Assembly (NCBI GenBank): GCA_029260715.1
Contig: JAJDCS010000014.1
Coordinates: 148,802 to 212,801 of the forward strand
From: Phycisphaeraceae bacterium
GTDB taxonomy: Bacteria; Planctomycetota; Phycisphaerae; Phycisphaerales; Phycisphaeraceae
Length of the DNA: 64,000 nucleotides
Direction of reading: 5' to 3'
Numbering within the stretch: the first letter of the stretch is position 1; each line of letters opens with the position of its first letter. A program made the position numbers and the translations under genes. Below the pieces are notes generated by a model. It did no database searches. It was not told where the DNA came from and saw nothing but the letters and a program-made list of their open reading frames with translations. Positions 15,769-24,779 of the stretch are shown here, piece by piece.

Positions 15769-18006
15769 TCACGCCAGCTTCTGCACGCCGTCGGGCAGGT
15801 CCATGTATTTCAGCACGGCTTCGTACAATTCCTGGCATTTGAAGAAGAGTTTTTTGCCGCCGTCCGTGGCGCTGGTGATGTACAGTTCGTAGTGTCGCTG
15901 CCAGTTTTCGCGGTCTTTTTCTTCGTTGTAGATCCCCGCTTTCTCCCGGATCTCTTTGCCCCGCTTGCGGTAGTTCCAGCGGACGGTGGCGTAGGCGGCG
16001 ACGAGCGTGTCGCTGGTCATCAGGTCCACGCCGGCGCTCTCTTTGCTGGTGTCGTAGCGGAAGTCGGCAATGACCTGGTAGATCAGTTTGGCCAACGCGC
16101 CCGGGCGTATGTTCAGGAAGGGGAACGCCAGCCGCCCGACTTCGGTGCCGCTGCGGGGGTTGAGTGACATGGACCTGTCGCCACATGTTGGGATTAGCAA
16201 GATGTATGGGCTGTGGCGGATGTAAACACGGTTCGCGGGTTTGTTGGCGTGGACCAGGATGTCTTTAAAGACCCTGGGGTCTCGGTTTTCGATCTCGGCG
16301 ATTTCAGCCAGGAGTGTCTCGCGGTCGTTCACGGCGCCGGTGCCGGCGGTTGGGTTGTACTTGTCTCGCATGACAAACGGGAAGAAAGGCTCTTTGAGGT
16401 GTGCGCACAGCCGGGCATGCCGCCGCATGCCCTTGGCTTCGCGGCGGGCGATGGATGCGGGCTGGATCGATTCGTCCAATTTGTCGAGCTTGGCCTGTGC
16501 GCCGTTGGCGATCTCCGCTTCGTTCGGTAAGAATTTTTGTTCGATCAGGTCAGCCGACCGCTTCAGGCGGGCCAGCTTGGCTTTGTTGTCTTGGATCTTC
16601 TCAAGGAGTTTTTCTTTTTTCTGTTTTGAGCTGGCCTTGCCCGGGTCGAGCTTGGTGATCTTCTTCTCCAGCTTCTCGATTTTCTGCGTAACACCGTCGC
16701 TCTCTTCGTTGAGCTGGCTCAACACTTGTCCCAAGGCCGACCCTGCGATCCTGCCGTAGATGATCTTCCGCCACATCTTGTCGGTGGTCCACTGGGCGGA
16801 GCCCCTGTTGTTTAGCTCCAAATCTTCGTCGATCGATGAGGTGATCACGCCCCGCGCCGACAGGTCGATGTACTCATCGGGGTACAGCACACAGGTCGCG
16901 TCCACGGCGTGTCCCCAGTCTTCGACCGCCTGCTCGCACTGGCTCATCAACTGCTTGGTCGTCTCGGTCGGTAGCAGAAAGGGAGACTGGAAGATTACCC
17001 CGAACCGCATCAACGCTCTCAGATAAACGCGGTGTTCGGCAGCGGCTTTGCCTGTGGCTAGCAGCACGGCCGCTTCCTCGTAGACGCGCCAGTACGCGTT
17101 CACCAGCACGGGCTGGACCGATTGGAGCTCCCGCCGCTCGGCGGATTGCAGGTAGGTCAACAGCTGCACCTCGTCGCGCAGGGTCAGCTCGCGTTCGTCT
17201 GGGTCGGCTTTGCGTGAGCGGCCCTGCTCGGCTTCGGAGAGCGTGTCACGCACGGCGGCAAGTTTTTCTTTGGTGAATTCGCTGAACCGCTCCAACGCCA
17301 GGCTATACACCGCCCACCCGTAAAGCGGCGACGGGTCACAGCCATGGCTTTCCAATAGCTTGTACAGGGGTTCCTCGGCCACACACGCCGCCGCGGCTTG
17401 GAGCATTTCGTCGGTCAGCGCGTTTCGCTCTTGCAGCAAACCAAGTTGCTTGCAGCCAAGCTCCAATATCTCAATGATCAGCGTGGGCTCGGCCACTGCT
17501 TCTGGCGCGGGTGGGGCGTCTTCAGATGGCTGAGGCTGGGTGTCTTGGGCGGTGTCTTTCTTGCTGTCGGGTTCGTCACCTTCCTCGTCATCTTCTTGGT
17601 CGTCGTCGTCGTCGTCATCCAAGTCGTCATCGTCATCATCGTCGTCCAGGTCATCGTCTTCCAATTCGTCGTCGGGCGGGTCTTCGTCGGGTGTCTGGGC
17701 GGCCACATTTTTCTTTTTTTCTTTTTCGATATGGCTGGCGAGCTTCTGTAGCATCGCGTCTACTTTTTCGCTGTCGGGTATCCGCTGCAACTCGCGGGAT
17801 TGACGGGAGAGCTCGGAATCCACGGCGTCGGGTAGCTCCGCGTGGTTCTGGCGGACCTGCTGACGCGTGTGCTCAAGCCGTTCGACCTGCACAAGCCGCT
17901 GGAGCCGCTGACGGACGAGCTTCGTTAATTCTTTAGGGATCACGAGGGGAGCGGTCGTGTCGCTTGAGGCGGGTTGATCTTGGTTTGGCGCAGCCTGCTG
18001 GGTCAC
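15769..18006 (-). CDS. Large acidic hypothetical protein, 745 residues
   Basis: Not a family I recognise. The order is: a Gln/Pro-rich start; a helical charged region (residues ~25-100); an almost pure Asp/Glu stretch (about 107-150); a helical domain of ~250 residues; a predicted coiled coil (about 415-490, IEKLEKKITKLDPGKASSKQ); and a C-terminal domain with MSLNPRSGTEVGRLAFPFLN and YATVRWNYRKRGKEIREKAG. There is no signal peptide or membrane helix, so it is cytosolic. The start is GTG at 18006, after GGGAG. It is monocistronic between small hypotheticals and an RsbU-like gene. The regular Asp/Glu stretch is encoded by GAY-rich repeats. Confidence 0.8.
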   Translation of the reverse strand: MTQQAAPNQDQPASSDTTAPLVIPKELTKLVRQRLQRLVQVERLEHTRQQVRQNHAELPDAVDSELSRQSRELQRIPDSEKVDAMLQKLASHIEKEKKKNVAAQTPDEDPPDDELEDDDLDDDDDDDDLDDDDDDDQEDDEEGDEPDSKKDTAQDTQPQPSEDAPPAPEAVAEPTLIIEILELGCKQLGLLQERNALTDEMLQAAAACVAEEPLYKLLESHGCDPSPLYGWAVYSLALERFSEFTKEKLAAVRDTLSEAEQGRSRKADPDERELTLRDEVQLLTYLQSAERRELQSVQPVLVNAYWRVYEEAAVLLATGKAAAEHRVYLRALMRFGVIFQSPFLLPTETTKQLMSQCEQAVEDWGHAVDATCVLYPDEYIDLSARGVITSSIDEDLELNNRGSAQWTTDKMWRKIIYGRIAGSALGQVLSQLNEESDGVTQKIEKLEKKITKLDPGKASSKQKKEKLLEKIQDNKAKLARLKRSADLIEQKFLPNEAEIANGAQAKLDKLDESIQPASIARREAKGMRRHARLCAHLKEPFFPFVMRDKYNPTAGTGAVNDRETLLAEIAEIENRDPRVFKDILVHANKPANRVYIRHSPYILLIPTCGDRSMSLNPRSGTEVGRLAFPFLNIRPGALAKLIYQVIADFRYDTSKESAGVDLMTSDTLVAAYATVRWNYRKRGKEIREKAGIYNEEKDRENWQRHYELYITSATDGGKKLFFKCQELYEAVLKYMDLPDGVQKLA

Positions 18007-18219
18007 GTACCACTACTCCCTACCATTGGGCCCATCAACGCGTTGTAGCGGCGTTTTTATAGGACCGGCGGCCTCAACTTGAGCAACAACCCGCATTAAT
18101 CATCGGGCGGGTAAGCCGGGCGGTTGAGCGGGGTTTGGGCTGATGGATTAGCCGAGGCGAGGCGTGTATGCCAGCGTGTCGCGGCTGGTTATGGGGCGGT
18201 ACAGATCATCGAACATTGG

Positions 18220-19518
18220 TTACGTGATTTTGGCTACCAAGATCGTCTGGTCGTCGTGGGGCGGGTGCCCGTCGGTGAAGCCGTTGAGGGCTTCGAGCAC
18301 GGTGTCGATCAGCCCCGACGCGTCGATCGTGCAGTTCTCCAGCGTGGCGTCGAGCCGGTCGGTGCCGAACATTTGGCGATGGGGGTTGAACGCCTCGGTG
18401 ACGCCGTCGGTGTAGAAGACGATCTGATCACCGGGTTGCAGCTCCAGCGTGGCCTGGTCGTACTTTTCATCAGCCACAATGCCCAGCGGCAGACCCACCA
18501 CCTGGTTGACTGGGAACAACGACCCGTCTTGGCAGCGTTTGAGCCGCGGTGGGTTGTGTCCGGCGCAGGCATAGGTGAGCCGGCGCGTGGCCGGGTCGTA
18601 GACACCGAAAAACGCCGTGACAAAACGGCCGGTGTCTTTCGTGTACCTCTGGGTCAGGTGGTGGTTGACGTGTTCAAGCATTTGCGACGGGCATGCTTCG
18701 CAGGTGTGGTTGGTGTGCGCCAGGGCGTGGGTGACGGCCATGAGGACAGCCGCGGGGCTGCCGTGCCCACTGACGTCTGCGATCATGACCCCCCAGCACC
18801 CGTCGGCCAGCGGGAAGAAATCGTAGTAATCACCCCCGGATCGGGCGGCGGGCTGGTAGTGCACGGCCAGGTTCATGGTGGGGATGTCGGGCAAGGCTGT
18901 GGGCAGCAGCGACCGCTGCAACTCACCGATCAACTTCATCTCCTGGTCCACGGTTTCGTATGCTTGTTTGAGTTGGCCTGATAGCACCAGTGTCTGCGTG
19001 GCCCGTCCGAAGAGGTTACTTGTCCACACCTGCTCGGCGAATCGTTCGCGTTCGAAGGCGTGAGGCCGGGTGCGCATGATCAGGACCATATTCAGCGCCA
19101 CGCCCTGATCGAACACGGGGATGGCCATCACCGAGCACATGCTGTTTAGAAAATCAGCCCCGGGGTCGCCCTCCGCGACCTGTAGGTCGTCGATGATCCG
19201 TGGTTCATCGCCGTACAGCAATTCGCCCATCAGCCCGCCTTCGAATACCGGCAGTTCGTCTTGCTGTTCCCATGGGTTGCGGTCCAGGCCCCAGGTGGAA
19301 CTGCGTGTGACACGGTACTTGGGTGCCGGTAGCCCGCGTCGGCTGATCGCCACGATCCGGTCCACCGGCAGGATATCTCTGATGCGTTGGCCATACACGA
19401 GTACCATTTCCTGTGGGTCGGTCTGCCGGCTCATCTCGCGCATCATGTCGGTGATGTACGACACGCGCTGCTGCCAGTCGGCGGTTGCTTGATCGGTGTT
19501 GTTGGTGGTGCTGCCCAT
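18220..19518 (-). CDS. GAF-PP2C (SpoIIE/RsbU-type) serine phosphatase
   Basis: Bacterial PP2C-type phosphatase that dephosphorylates anti-sigma-factor antagonists (STAS proteins) to switch alternative sigma factors or other partners. The N-terminal ~170 residues form a GAF-like sensory domain, followed by a helical linker (ELQRSLLPTALPDIP). The metal-binding catalytic residues are seen in SGGDYYDFF, IADVSGHG, FYTDGVTEAF and HPPHDDQTILV. The ATG at 19518 is favoured; another is at 19530. A STAS protein is encoded at 36872-37207, a possible but unproven substrate. The gene is isolated, with rsmG beginning a separate group. Confidence 0.9.
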   Translation of the reverse strand: MGSTTNNTDQATADWQQRVSYITDMMREMSRQTDPQEMVLVYGQRIRDILPVDRIVAISRRGLPAPKYRVTRSSTWGLDRNPWEQQDELPVFEGGLMGELLYGDEPRIIDDLQVAEGDPGADFLNSMCSVMAIPVFDQGVALNMVLIMRTRPHAFERERFAEQVWTSNLFGRATQTLVLSGQLKQAYETVDQEMKLIGELQRSLLPTALPDIPTMNLAVHYQPAARSGGDYYDFFPLADGCWGVMIADVSGHGSPAAVLMAVTHALAHTNHTCEACPSQMLEHVNHHLTQRYTKDTGRFVTAFFGVYDPATRRLTYACAGHNPPRLKRCQDGSLFPVNQVVGLPLGIVADEKYDQATLELQPGDQIVFYTDGVTEAFNPHRQMFGTDRLDATLENCTIDASGLIDTVLEALNGFTDGHPPHDDQTILVAKIT

Positions 19519-19646
19519 GTGACGTGTCATTGATTATAACCACCCGTAAGCCCGGTTTTCTTCCACGGATATGGGTTTTTAAGGCGATACCGGCGGGCAC
19601 AATCATGAGGCGTAGCCCGAGCAATAGACGATGCCTCGCCAATCAT

Positions 19647-20375
19647 TCACAGCGGCGACCGCTTGGGCACGCCCGGCAGGCGGGGGTATGTCTTGGGCGT
19701 GGGGCGTTCTTTTATAAGGCTCACAATCACCGTGTTGGGGTCGCGGTCTTGAGGGTAGGCGTCGACCACTTGCAACTCACCCGCACCGAGCGTGGCCATG
19801 GCGTCGGCGGCTTCGTCGAGTTCCTGTTGCGCCTCAGAGCCTTTGAGCGTCAGCACGCGCCCGCCCACACGCACCAGCGGCAGCATGTACTCCAGTCCAC
19901 GATTGAGCGGGCCTACGCCGCGCGCGACGGCTGCGTCGTATGCCTGGCGGTGTTTCGCCTGTTGACCGACCGTCTCGGCGCGGTCGTTCACCACGTGAAC
20001 CGATGTTAACTCTAGTGTCGCGACGCACTGTTCAAGGAACCGCGCTTTTTTGCCCGTGGCTTCGAGCAGGGTGACTTTGAGTCCCGGCATGGCCATGGCG
20101 ATCGGTATGCCCGGCACGCCGGGGCCGCTGCCCACGTCAATGAGCTTCGCGCCTTCGGGCAGGTCCACCAAGCCGGCCACGAGGGTTAGGCTGTCGAGGA
20201 TTAGGCGTTGCCATGCTTGGTCGCGGTCGCGCACGGCAGTGAGGTTAAACTTTTCGTTGGTGGTCAGCACCAGGTCCAGGTAGCGTGCAAGCCGGTCGGG
20301 CAGCGAAGCCGGCGCGACTATTTCCAACTCGGCCAGGCCGTCTCGCACAAAAATGGGGATCGCGTCTTGAGCCAT
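19647..20375 (-). CDS. rsmG: 16S rRNA (guanine-527-N7) methyltransferase
   Basis: Adds a methyl group to G527 of 16S rRNA using SAM. The Rossmann SAM motif is LIDVGSGPGVPGIPIAMAMP (about residues 77-96), with VTLLEATGKKARFLEQ and the later RGVGPLNRGLEYMLPLV. The 242-residue length is slightly above the usual ~210 because of a tail ending in PKTYPRLPGVPKRSPL. It lies 30 bp downstream of rodA on the same strand and may share that transcript. Confidence 0.94.
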   Translation of the reverse strand: MAQDAIPIFVRDGLAELEIVAPASLPDRLARYLDLVLTTNEKFNLTAVRDRDQAWQRLILDSLTLVAGLVDLPEGAKLIDVGSGPGVPGIPIAMAMPGLKVTLLEATGKKARFLEQCVATLELTSVHVVNDRAETVGQQAKHRQAYDAAVARGVGPLNRGLEYMLPLVRVGGRVLTLKGSEAQQELDEAADAMATLGAGELQVVDAYPQDRDPNTVIVSLIKERPTPKTYPRLPGVPKRSPL

Positions 20376-20405
20376 GGGTTGCTTGCGTTTCAGAGAGATG
20401 GTTGG

Positions 20406-21605
20406 TTAAGACGTGGCCACCCTGCCCCGGTCAAACTCAAACGCGGGGCGGGTGACGATGGCAGGGCGGCGCGAAGCGAAGTTGATCACCAGCCCGATCA
20501 TGGCGTACGTCGCCGCCAGGCTTGACCCGCCGTACGACACGAACGGCAGCGTGATGCCCGTCACCGGCAGCAGGCCGAGTGTGATCCCTATATTGATCAT
20601 GGCCTGCGTAAACAACAGCCCGGCGAAGCCGACCGTGGCCAGGCGTGTGAACGGGTCTTTGAGGCTGGCGGCCGTCATCACCAGCGATACCGTCAACAGC
20701 AGGTACAGCCCCAGCGTGGCGGCGCCGCCGACGAAGCCCCAGCGGTTGACGATAACCGAGAAGATCATGTCGTTGTGTGCGTGCGGCAGGCGGTTGAACC
20801 GCATAATCGTGGTCGACCGCTCGTCGCCGTAGCCGTGCAGGCCGCCCGAGCCCACCAGCGTCATGGCTTTGTCCTGCTGGTAGCCGATGCTGTCGGTGTA
20901 CCGGCTCTCGCCCTCGGCGCGGCTGATCATGGCGACGATGCGCTGGCGCTGGTGGGGCTTGAGCACCTGCATCGAATCGGGCAGGGCGTAGATCACCGCC
21001 ACGTTAAGCGCCGCGACGACCAGCGCGATGGCCACCAGCGCCGAGATGTGCCCCAGCCTCGCGCCCGCGGCTACGAGCATCACCAACAGCGCCGGGGCGA
21101 ACAGCACAGCCGTGCCCAGGTCCGGCTCGACGAGGATCAGCCCCATGGGCACCATCATGAGCGCAAAGGGGACGAGCAGGCCGCCGAGTGTTCGGTGGCT
21201 GGCGCGGTAACGCAGGTACAACGCCACCGCCAACACAAAGACAATCTTCGCCAGCTCCGATGGCTGGAACATCATGAAGTGCAGGTTCATCCAGCAGGTG
21301 GCGCCGTTGCGCACCGGCACAAGGGATCGCGGCATGAAGGGAAGGATTAACAGCAGCAGCAGCAGCAGTGTGACCACGGCCATGGGCGCTACTGCTTTGG
21401 CGATCACACGCGGGTGCGGCAGCAGACACGCCCCCGCCACCACCAGCGAGATGCACAGCCACCGCGTCTGGACCGCTGCGTATACGGGGTAGCCCGTTCC
21501 GATCGCGGCGATCCCGATTGCCGTTAACCCCACCGCCGCTAAAAGTGCGCACCATGCCGCCTGGGGGCGGGCGAGTTGGCGGATTTGATCGGGTAAGTAA
21601 ATCAC
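20406..21605 (-). CDS. rodA: Rod-shape peptidoglycan glycosyltransferase RodA (SEDS family)
   Basis: SEDS-family polymerase of lateral-wall peptidoglycan, with ten hydrophobic segments. Conserved pieces are LHFMMFQPSELAKIVFVLAV, ILVEPDLGTAVLF, LPHAHNDMIFSVIVNRWGF and TGITLPFVSYGGSSL. The start is GTG at 21605, since GGAGGGG lies 8 nt upstream and the codon overlaps the mrdA stop as GTGA. This makes a translationally coupled mrdA-rodA pair. It works with the adjacent PBP2 as the elongation synthase. Confidence 0.94.
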   Translation of the reverse strand: MIYLPDQIRQLARPQAAWCALLAAVGLTAIGIAAIGTGYPVYAAVQTRWLCISLVVAGACLLPHPRVIAKAVAPMAVVTLLLLLLLILPFMPRSLVPVRNGATCWMNLHFMMFQPSELAKIVFVLAVALYLRYRASHRTLGGLLVPFALMMVPMGLILVEPDLGTAVLFAPALLVMLVAAGARLGHISALVAIALVVAALNVAVIYALPDSMQVLKPHQRQRIVAMISRAEGESRYTDSIGYQQDKAMTLVGSGGLHGYGDERSTTIMRFNRLPHAHNDMIFSVIVNRWGFVGGAATLGLYLLLTVSLVMTAASLKDPFTRLATVGFAGLLFTQAMINIGITLGLLPVTGITLPFVSYGGSSLAATYAMIGLVINFASRRPAIVTRPAFEFDRGRVATS

Positions 21606-23941
21606 AGATACCCCTCCGCTCGCAAGGCGTGGAGGATCTGGTTGGCGATCGGCCCGGCCACGGCGCCGCCGCTGCCCGCGTACTCCACCACCACCGCCAT
21701 GACGAAGTCCGCCCTCGGCGAGCCGGGCCGCTTCACCAGGCAGACCACCCACGCGTGGTCGCCGCGGCGGACGATGGGGTCAATCTTACGGTCGTACCGC
21801 CCGTCGTTGTTCGCGTCGATCCACAGGGACACGCCCTGGGCCGTGCCGCTTTTGCCGTATAGCTCGACGCCGGGGATGTTGAAGATCGGCTCTTGGTGCA
21901 GCGCGGCGATGCCGTGGGCGGTGCCGTAGCTGCGGTTGATCGCTTTTTCCATGCCCCGCATGGCCTGTTGGACGCCGGCCGGGTCCCAGTTCAGGTCCGT
22001 GCCGGTCTGCGATTCGGGCTGATCGCCGACCATGATAAAGCTGGGGCTGATCGCGTACCCGCCACGCGCCAACGCCGCGTAGCTGCCAGCCGCTTGCAGG
22101 GGCGTCCAGCGCACTGGCCCTTGGCCGATGGCCATGAAGATCGCGTCGGCGGCGCTAAAGCCGTTGGCGTACGGCTGGTCGGCTTTGCTTAAGTCGGGCA
22201 GGTCGCCGCGGACTTCTTGAAGGCCGCACCCGGTTGTGTGGCCAAGTCCCAGCCGGTCGTACCACTCGACCAACCGCCTGGCACCCAGGCGCCGGCCAAG
22301 CGTGTAGAAAAAGATGTTGCAGCTACGGGCGATCGCCGCGTCTCCTGTCAGCGGCCCGTGCGTGGCGTTGAAGTGTTTGAAGATCCAGCAGCGGTACCGG
22401 TCGGTGAAGTCCGGGTCGAGGTGGCCGTGGCATTCGATCGTTTGCCCATAACCGATTTTCCCATCGCTGATCGCCGCGGCCAGCACCAGCGGCTTGACGA
22501 TCGACCCTGGTTGGTATGCCCTGGCCACCGGGCGGTTCATGAACGGCTGATTCAACTTGTCTTGCCATACCGAATCGGGCGATTCTCTTAGCTGCCGCCT
22601 GCTGAATCCCGGCATACTCACCGCGGCTAACACCTGGCTTTGCGTCACGTCCAGCACCACGGCTGCGCCGCAGAGCGGGTCTCCGATTTGTGGGTGTAGC
22701 GGGTTGGATGGCGGGTTGGGGCTGTGCCACGGTTGAACTTTCATCAAGCCGAAGCCGGGGTCCATCAATGCCTGGATGCGCGCCTGAAGCTGGATATCCA
22801 CCGTCAGGACGGCGTCGTGTCCGCCCACCGGCTCCAATCGCTGTTCTTCTTGGGTGTCTAGCTGTTGGACGACCTGCCCGCGCGTGCCGCGCAGCCAGTC
22901 TTCTTGCTCTTTTTCAATGCCCCAGTGCCCGGCCCGGTCGCCCGGCAGGTAGCCGCCCAGGTCGGTGCTGGGTTGGCCGCTTTCGTCGGTCACGCGGTAT
23001 GGTCGGCGTTCGGCGTCTTCTTTCCACACCCGGCGCATCGCTCCGATAAAGTGCGCCCCCACGCCTTCGACGGCAGTCTCTAGCGGTGTGTCCCGGCGCA
23101 GCGGGCTGGGCAGCGTTGAGCGGTCCGTTACCACGGTCATGGTTTCGAGCGGGTAGTGGCGGTGTTTGGAGGGTTGCACGTCGACGTGCGGCCATACGGT
23201 GCCTTCCGGCTGTTGAGCGGCGTCGGCCAGCAACTGGCGCACGCGGATCAGCGTGCGCCGGTCCAGGTCCGTCAGCAGCGCGTGGGCGGCCACCTGTTCG
23301 CCGATCGGCTGGGCCACGTCGGCCAACGTCACCGTTTCATCCTCATCATCTTCCAACCGCCGCCTCAGCCGACGGTCCCAGACGGCGCTTGCGATTTGGT
23401 TAACCCGGCGGACGATGGTCGCCTTTCGTTGCTCCAATTCTTCACGGCTGATCCCGCCTAATTCGCACAGCGACCGCCAGAGTTCTTCTTCCTGAGCCTC
23501 GAACGGCTGCTGATACGAGGCGGTGAGTTCGGCTCGCTCGTGCTCGTCGATCTGTGCCCACAGTTCTTTGTTGGCCCGGTACGCCGCGAGTCGGCCTTGG
23601 CGGTACGCCCACTCACCGGTGATGACGGGGTATGCCACGCAGACGTCGTAGCTGGGGCGGTCCATGGCGAGCACGCGCATCTGCCTGTCGAGTATGCGTC
23701 CGCGCGCGGTGGGTATGAGCTTGCGCTGGACCATGGCGGATTCGGCGCGTCCGCGCCAGTAGGCGCCTTGCGCGACGGTGAGGCGTGCCATCTGCAGGGT
23801 GAGTATTGTGGTTACACCCGCGGCGCAGACGACAAGGAGCCACAGCCTGCGGTGGAACATGCTGGGTACGGCTTGTCGGAGCCACGATTGGGCGTGGGGC
23901 ACGGGTCGGGTTCCTGTGGTTTGCGCGTGATCAACGGGCAA
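21602..23941 (-). CDS. mrdA: Penicillin-binding protein 2 (MrdA), elongated N-terminal domain
   Basis: Transpeptidase that cross-links peptidoglycan together with RodA. One N-terminal membrane segment (about residues 33-50) precedes RGRILDRQMRVLAMDRPSYD. The catalytic Ser is in YQPGSIVKP (near 478). SCN follows (in IARSCNIFFYTLG), and KSGTAQG is near 697. At ~779 residues it is ~140 longer than the usual PBP2. The extra length is a helical, charged insertion at about residues 108-240 (EHERAELTASYQQPFEAQEE). The start codon is probably TTG at 23941, about 35 nt after a TATAAT; it lacks a clear ribosome site, so a later start is possible. Confidence 0.92.
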   Translation of the reverse strand: MPVDHAQTTGTRPVPHAQSWLRQAVPSMFHRRLWLLVVCAAGVTTILTLQMARLTVAQGAYWRGRAESAMVQRKLIPTARGRILDRQMRVLAMDRPSYDVCVAYPVITGEWAYRQGRLAAYRANKELWAQIDEHERAELTASYQQPFEAQEEELWRSLCELGGISREELEQRKATIVRRVNQIASAVWDRRLRRRLEDDEDETVTLADVAQPIGEQVAAHALLTDLDRRTLIRVRQLLADAAQQPEGTVWPHVDVQPSKHRHYPLETMTVVTDRSTLPSPLRRDTPLETAVEGVGAHFIGAMRRVWKEDAERRPYRVTDESGQPSTDLGGYLPGDRAGHWGIEKEQEDWLRGTRGQVVQQLDTQEEQRLEPVGGHDAVLTVDIQLQARIQALMDPGFGLMKVQPWHSPNPPSNPLHPQIGDPLCGAAVVLDVTQSQVLAAVSMPGFSRRQLRESPDSVWQDKLNQPFMNRPVARAYQPGSIVKPLVLAAAISDGKIGYGQTIECHGHLDPDFTDRYRCWIFKHFNATHGPLTGDAAIARSCNIFFYTLGRRLGARRLVEWYDRLGLGHTTGCGLQEVRGDLPDLSKADQPYANGFSAADAIFMAIGQGPVRWTPLQAAGSYAALARGGYAISPSFIMVGDQPESQTGTDLNWDPAGVQQAMRGMEKAINRSYGTAHGIAALHQEPIFNIPGVELYGKSGTAQGVSLWIDANNDGRYDRKIDPIVRRGDHAWVVCLVKRPGSPRADFVMAVVVEYAGSGGAVAGPIANQILHALRAEGYL

Positions 23942-23979
23942 GCGGCGGCGCTTTGTGGCGCGTCACGTGTATCGGCTTG

Positions 23980-23985
23980 ATTATA
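23980..23985 (-). promoter_or_regulatory. -10 element candidate upstream of mrdA
   Basis: A perfect TATAAT on the minus strand, about 40 bp before the mrdA start. No good -35 is visible. It suggests that the mrdA-rodA-rsmG transcript begins here. Confidence 0.35.
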
Positions 23986-24063
23986 AGCCATGGTCGCGCG
24001 GGGCGGGGGCCGGATTAAACATTATTAATGTTGGTCTGAAAAATGTTGAGTCGATGCGCATGC

Positions 24064-24106
24064 GAGAAGAGACCGCTTCCTTATCCGCCTGAGGCGGACG
24101 GCTCGT
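24064..24106 (+). repeat. 43-bp palindrome-containing dispersed repeat, copy 1
   Basis: A 43-bp unit beginning GAGAAGAGACCG and ending GACGGCTCGT, with a TCCGCC-TGA-GGCGGA hairpin in the middle. It is identical to copy 2 (26808-26850) and differs at two positions from copy 3 (27419-27460). It lies between mrdA and atpC. The remainder of the gap 23942-24158 has no gene. Confidence 0.85.
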
Positions 24107-24158
24107 GGCGGACGGTGCTTGATGTACGAAGGAAAAATTGGCTAAGAGATTAAAAGCG

Positions 24159-24560
24159 TTATGACTTGGCTAGTTGCAGCTTGGTGCGTGCTTTGGCCAG
24201 GTCACGCTGGGCGTGGTCGAATTCTTCGTCGGAGTGGGGGACGCGGGCCTGAGCTTCTTTGAGGGCGGCCTGGGCTTCCTCGCGGTTGAGCTTGTCGGCT
24301 TCGGTGGCCTCGTTGGCCAGCAGGGTCAGGCGGTTGTCGTTCATTTGGACGAACCCGCCGCCGATGTAGTACCACCGGCTGGCCCCGCCGCCGACCGGGT
24401 CGAGGCGCAGCGCGCCGACGCCTAACTTCGCCACCAGGGGTGCCCGATGCGGTGCCACGCCCATCAGCCCATCGTGAGCCGGCACCGACACATACGTCAC
24501 CTGCTCGTCGAGGACCTGGCGAGCGGGCGTGACAATCGTGCATTGGAAGGATTGGGCCAT
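24159..24560 (-). CDS. atpC: ATP synthase F1 epsilon subunit
   Basis: Central-stalk subunit that couples and inhibits the F1 ATPase. The N-terminal beta-barrel has QCTIVTPARQVL, VPAHDGLMGVAPHRAPLVAK and WYYIGGGFVQMNDNRLTLLA, followed by the helical hairpin ending AKARTKLQLAKS. The 133-residue length is normal. The upstream gene is not atpD, and no other ATP synthase gene is in the window, so atpC is separated from its usual operon. The start is ATG at 24560. Confidence 0.93.
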   Translation of the reverse strand: MAQSFQCTIVTPARQVLDEQVTYVSVPAHDGLMGVAPHRAPLVAKLGVGALRLDPVGGGASRWYYIGGGFVQMNDNRLTLLANEATEADKLNREEAQAALKEAQARVPHSDEEFDHAQRDLAKARTKLQLAKS

Positions 24561-24575
24561 GGCTGTTCCATCCGT

Positions 24576-24592
24576 GGCGGGCGGTGCCCGCC
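24576..24592 (+). repeat. GC-rich hairpin upstream of atpC (REP-like)
   Basis: GGCGGGC (24576-24582) pairs perfectly with GCCCGCC (24586-24592) around GGT, with flanks CCGT and CCTAC. Elements of this type are common as dispersed REP-like repeats in related genomes (general knowledge). It lies 16-32 bp ahead of the atpC start. Only one copy was found in this window. Confidence 0.5.
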
Positions 24593-24732
24593 CTACAAAT
24601 CAGACACGGATCATAGATTGAGGGGGTAGCGCTGACAACCCGGCCGGTAGGGGGTGCCACCACCCGGCCGAAGGCCGCGTGGTGCGACTCGCCACGGGCC
24701 ATTTATTCCCAATCAGAATCCATATTACACGC

Positions 24733-24757
24733 ATTACACAGTCTTCGACTGTGTAAT
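24733..24757. other. 11-bp perfect inverted repeat (hairpin) between atpC and the pseudopilin genes
   Basis: ATTACACAGTC (24733-24743) is the exact complement of GACTGTGTAAT (24747-24757) with a TTC loop. No T run follows on either strand, so it is not a classic terminator, though it could end the pseudopilin transcript or bind a protein. The surrounding 24561-24779 (about 220 bp) has no gene and holds several GC-rich inverted segments. Confidence 0.55.
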
Positions 24758-24779
24758 GGCACCCAGGCTGAGGAGAGAC

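Noticed and set aside
17540..17803. Poly-serine frame on the plus strand
   Set aside because: It is the antisense of the Asp/Glu tract of the 745-residue protein.
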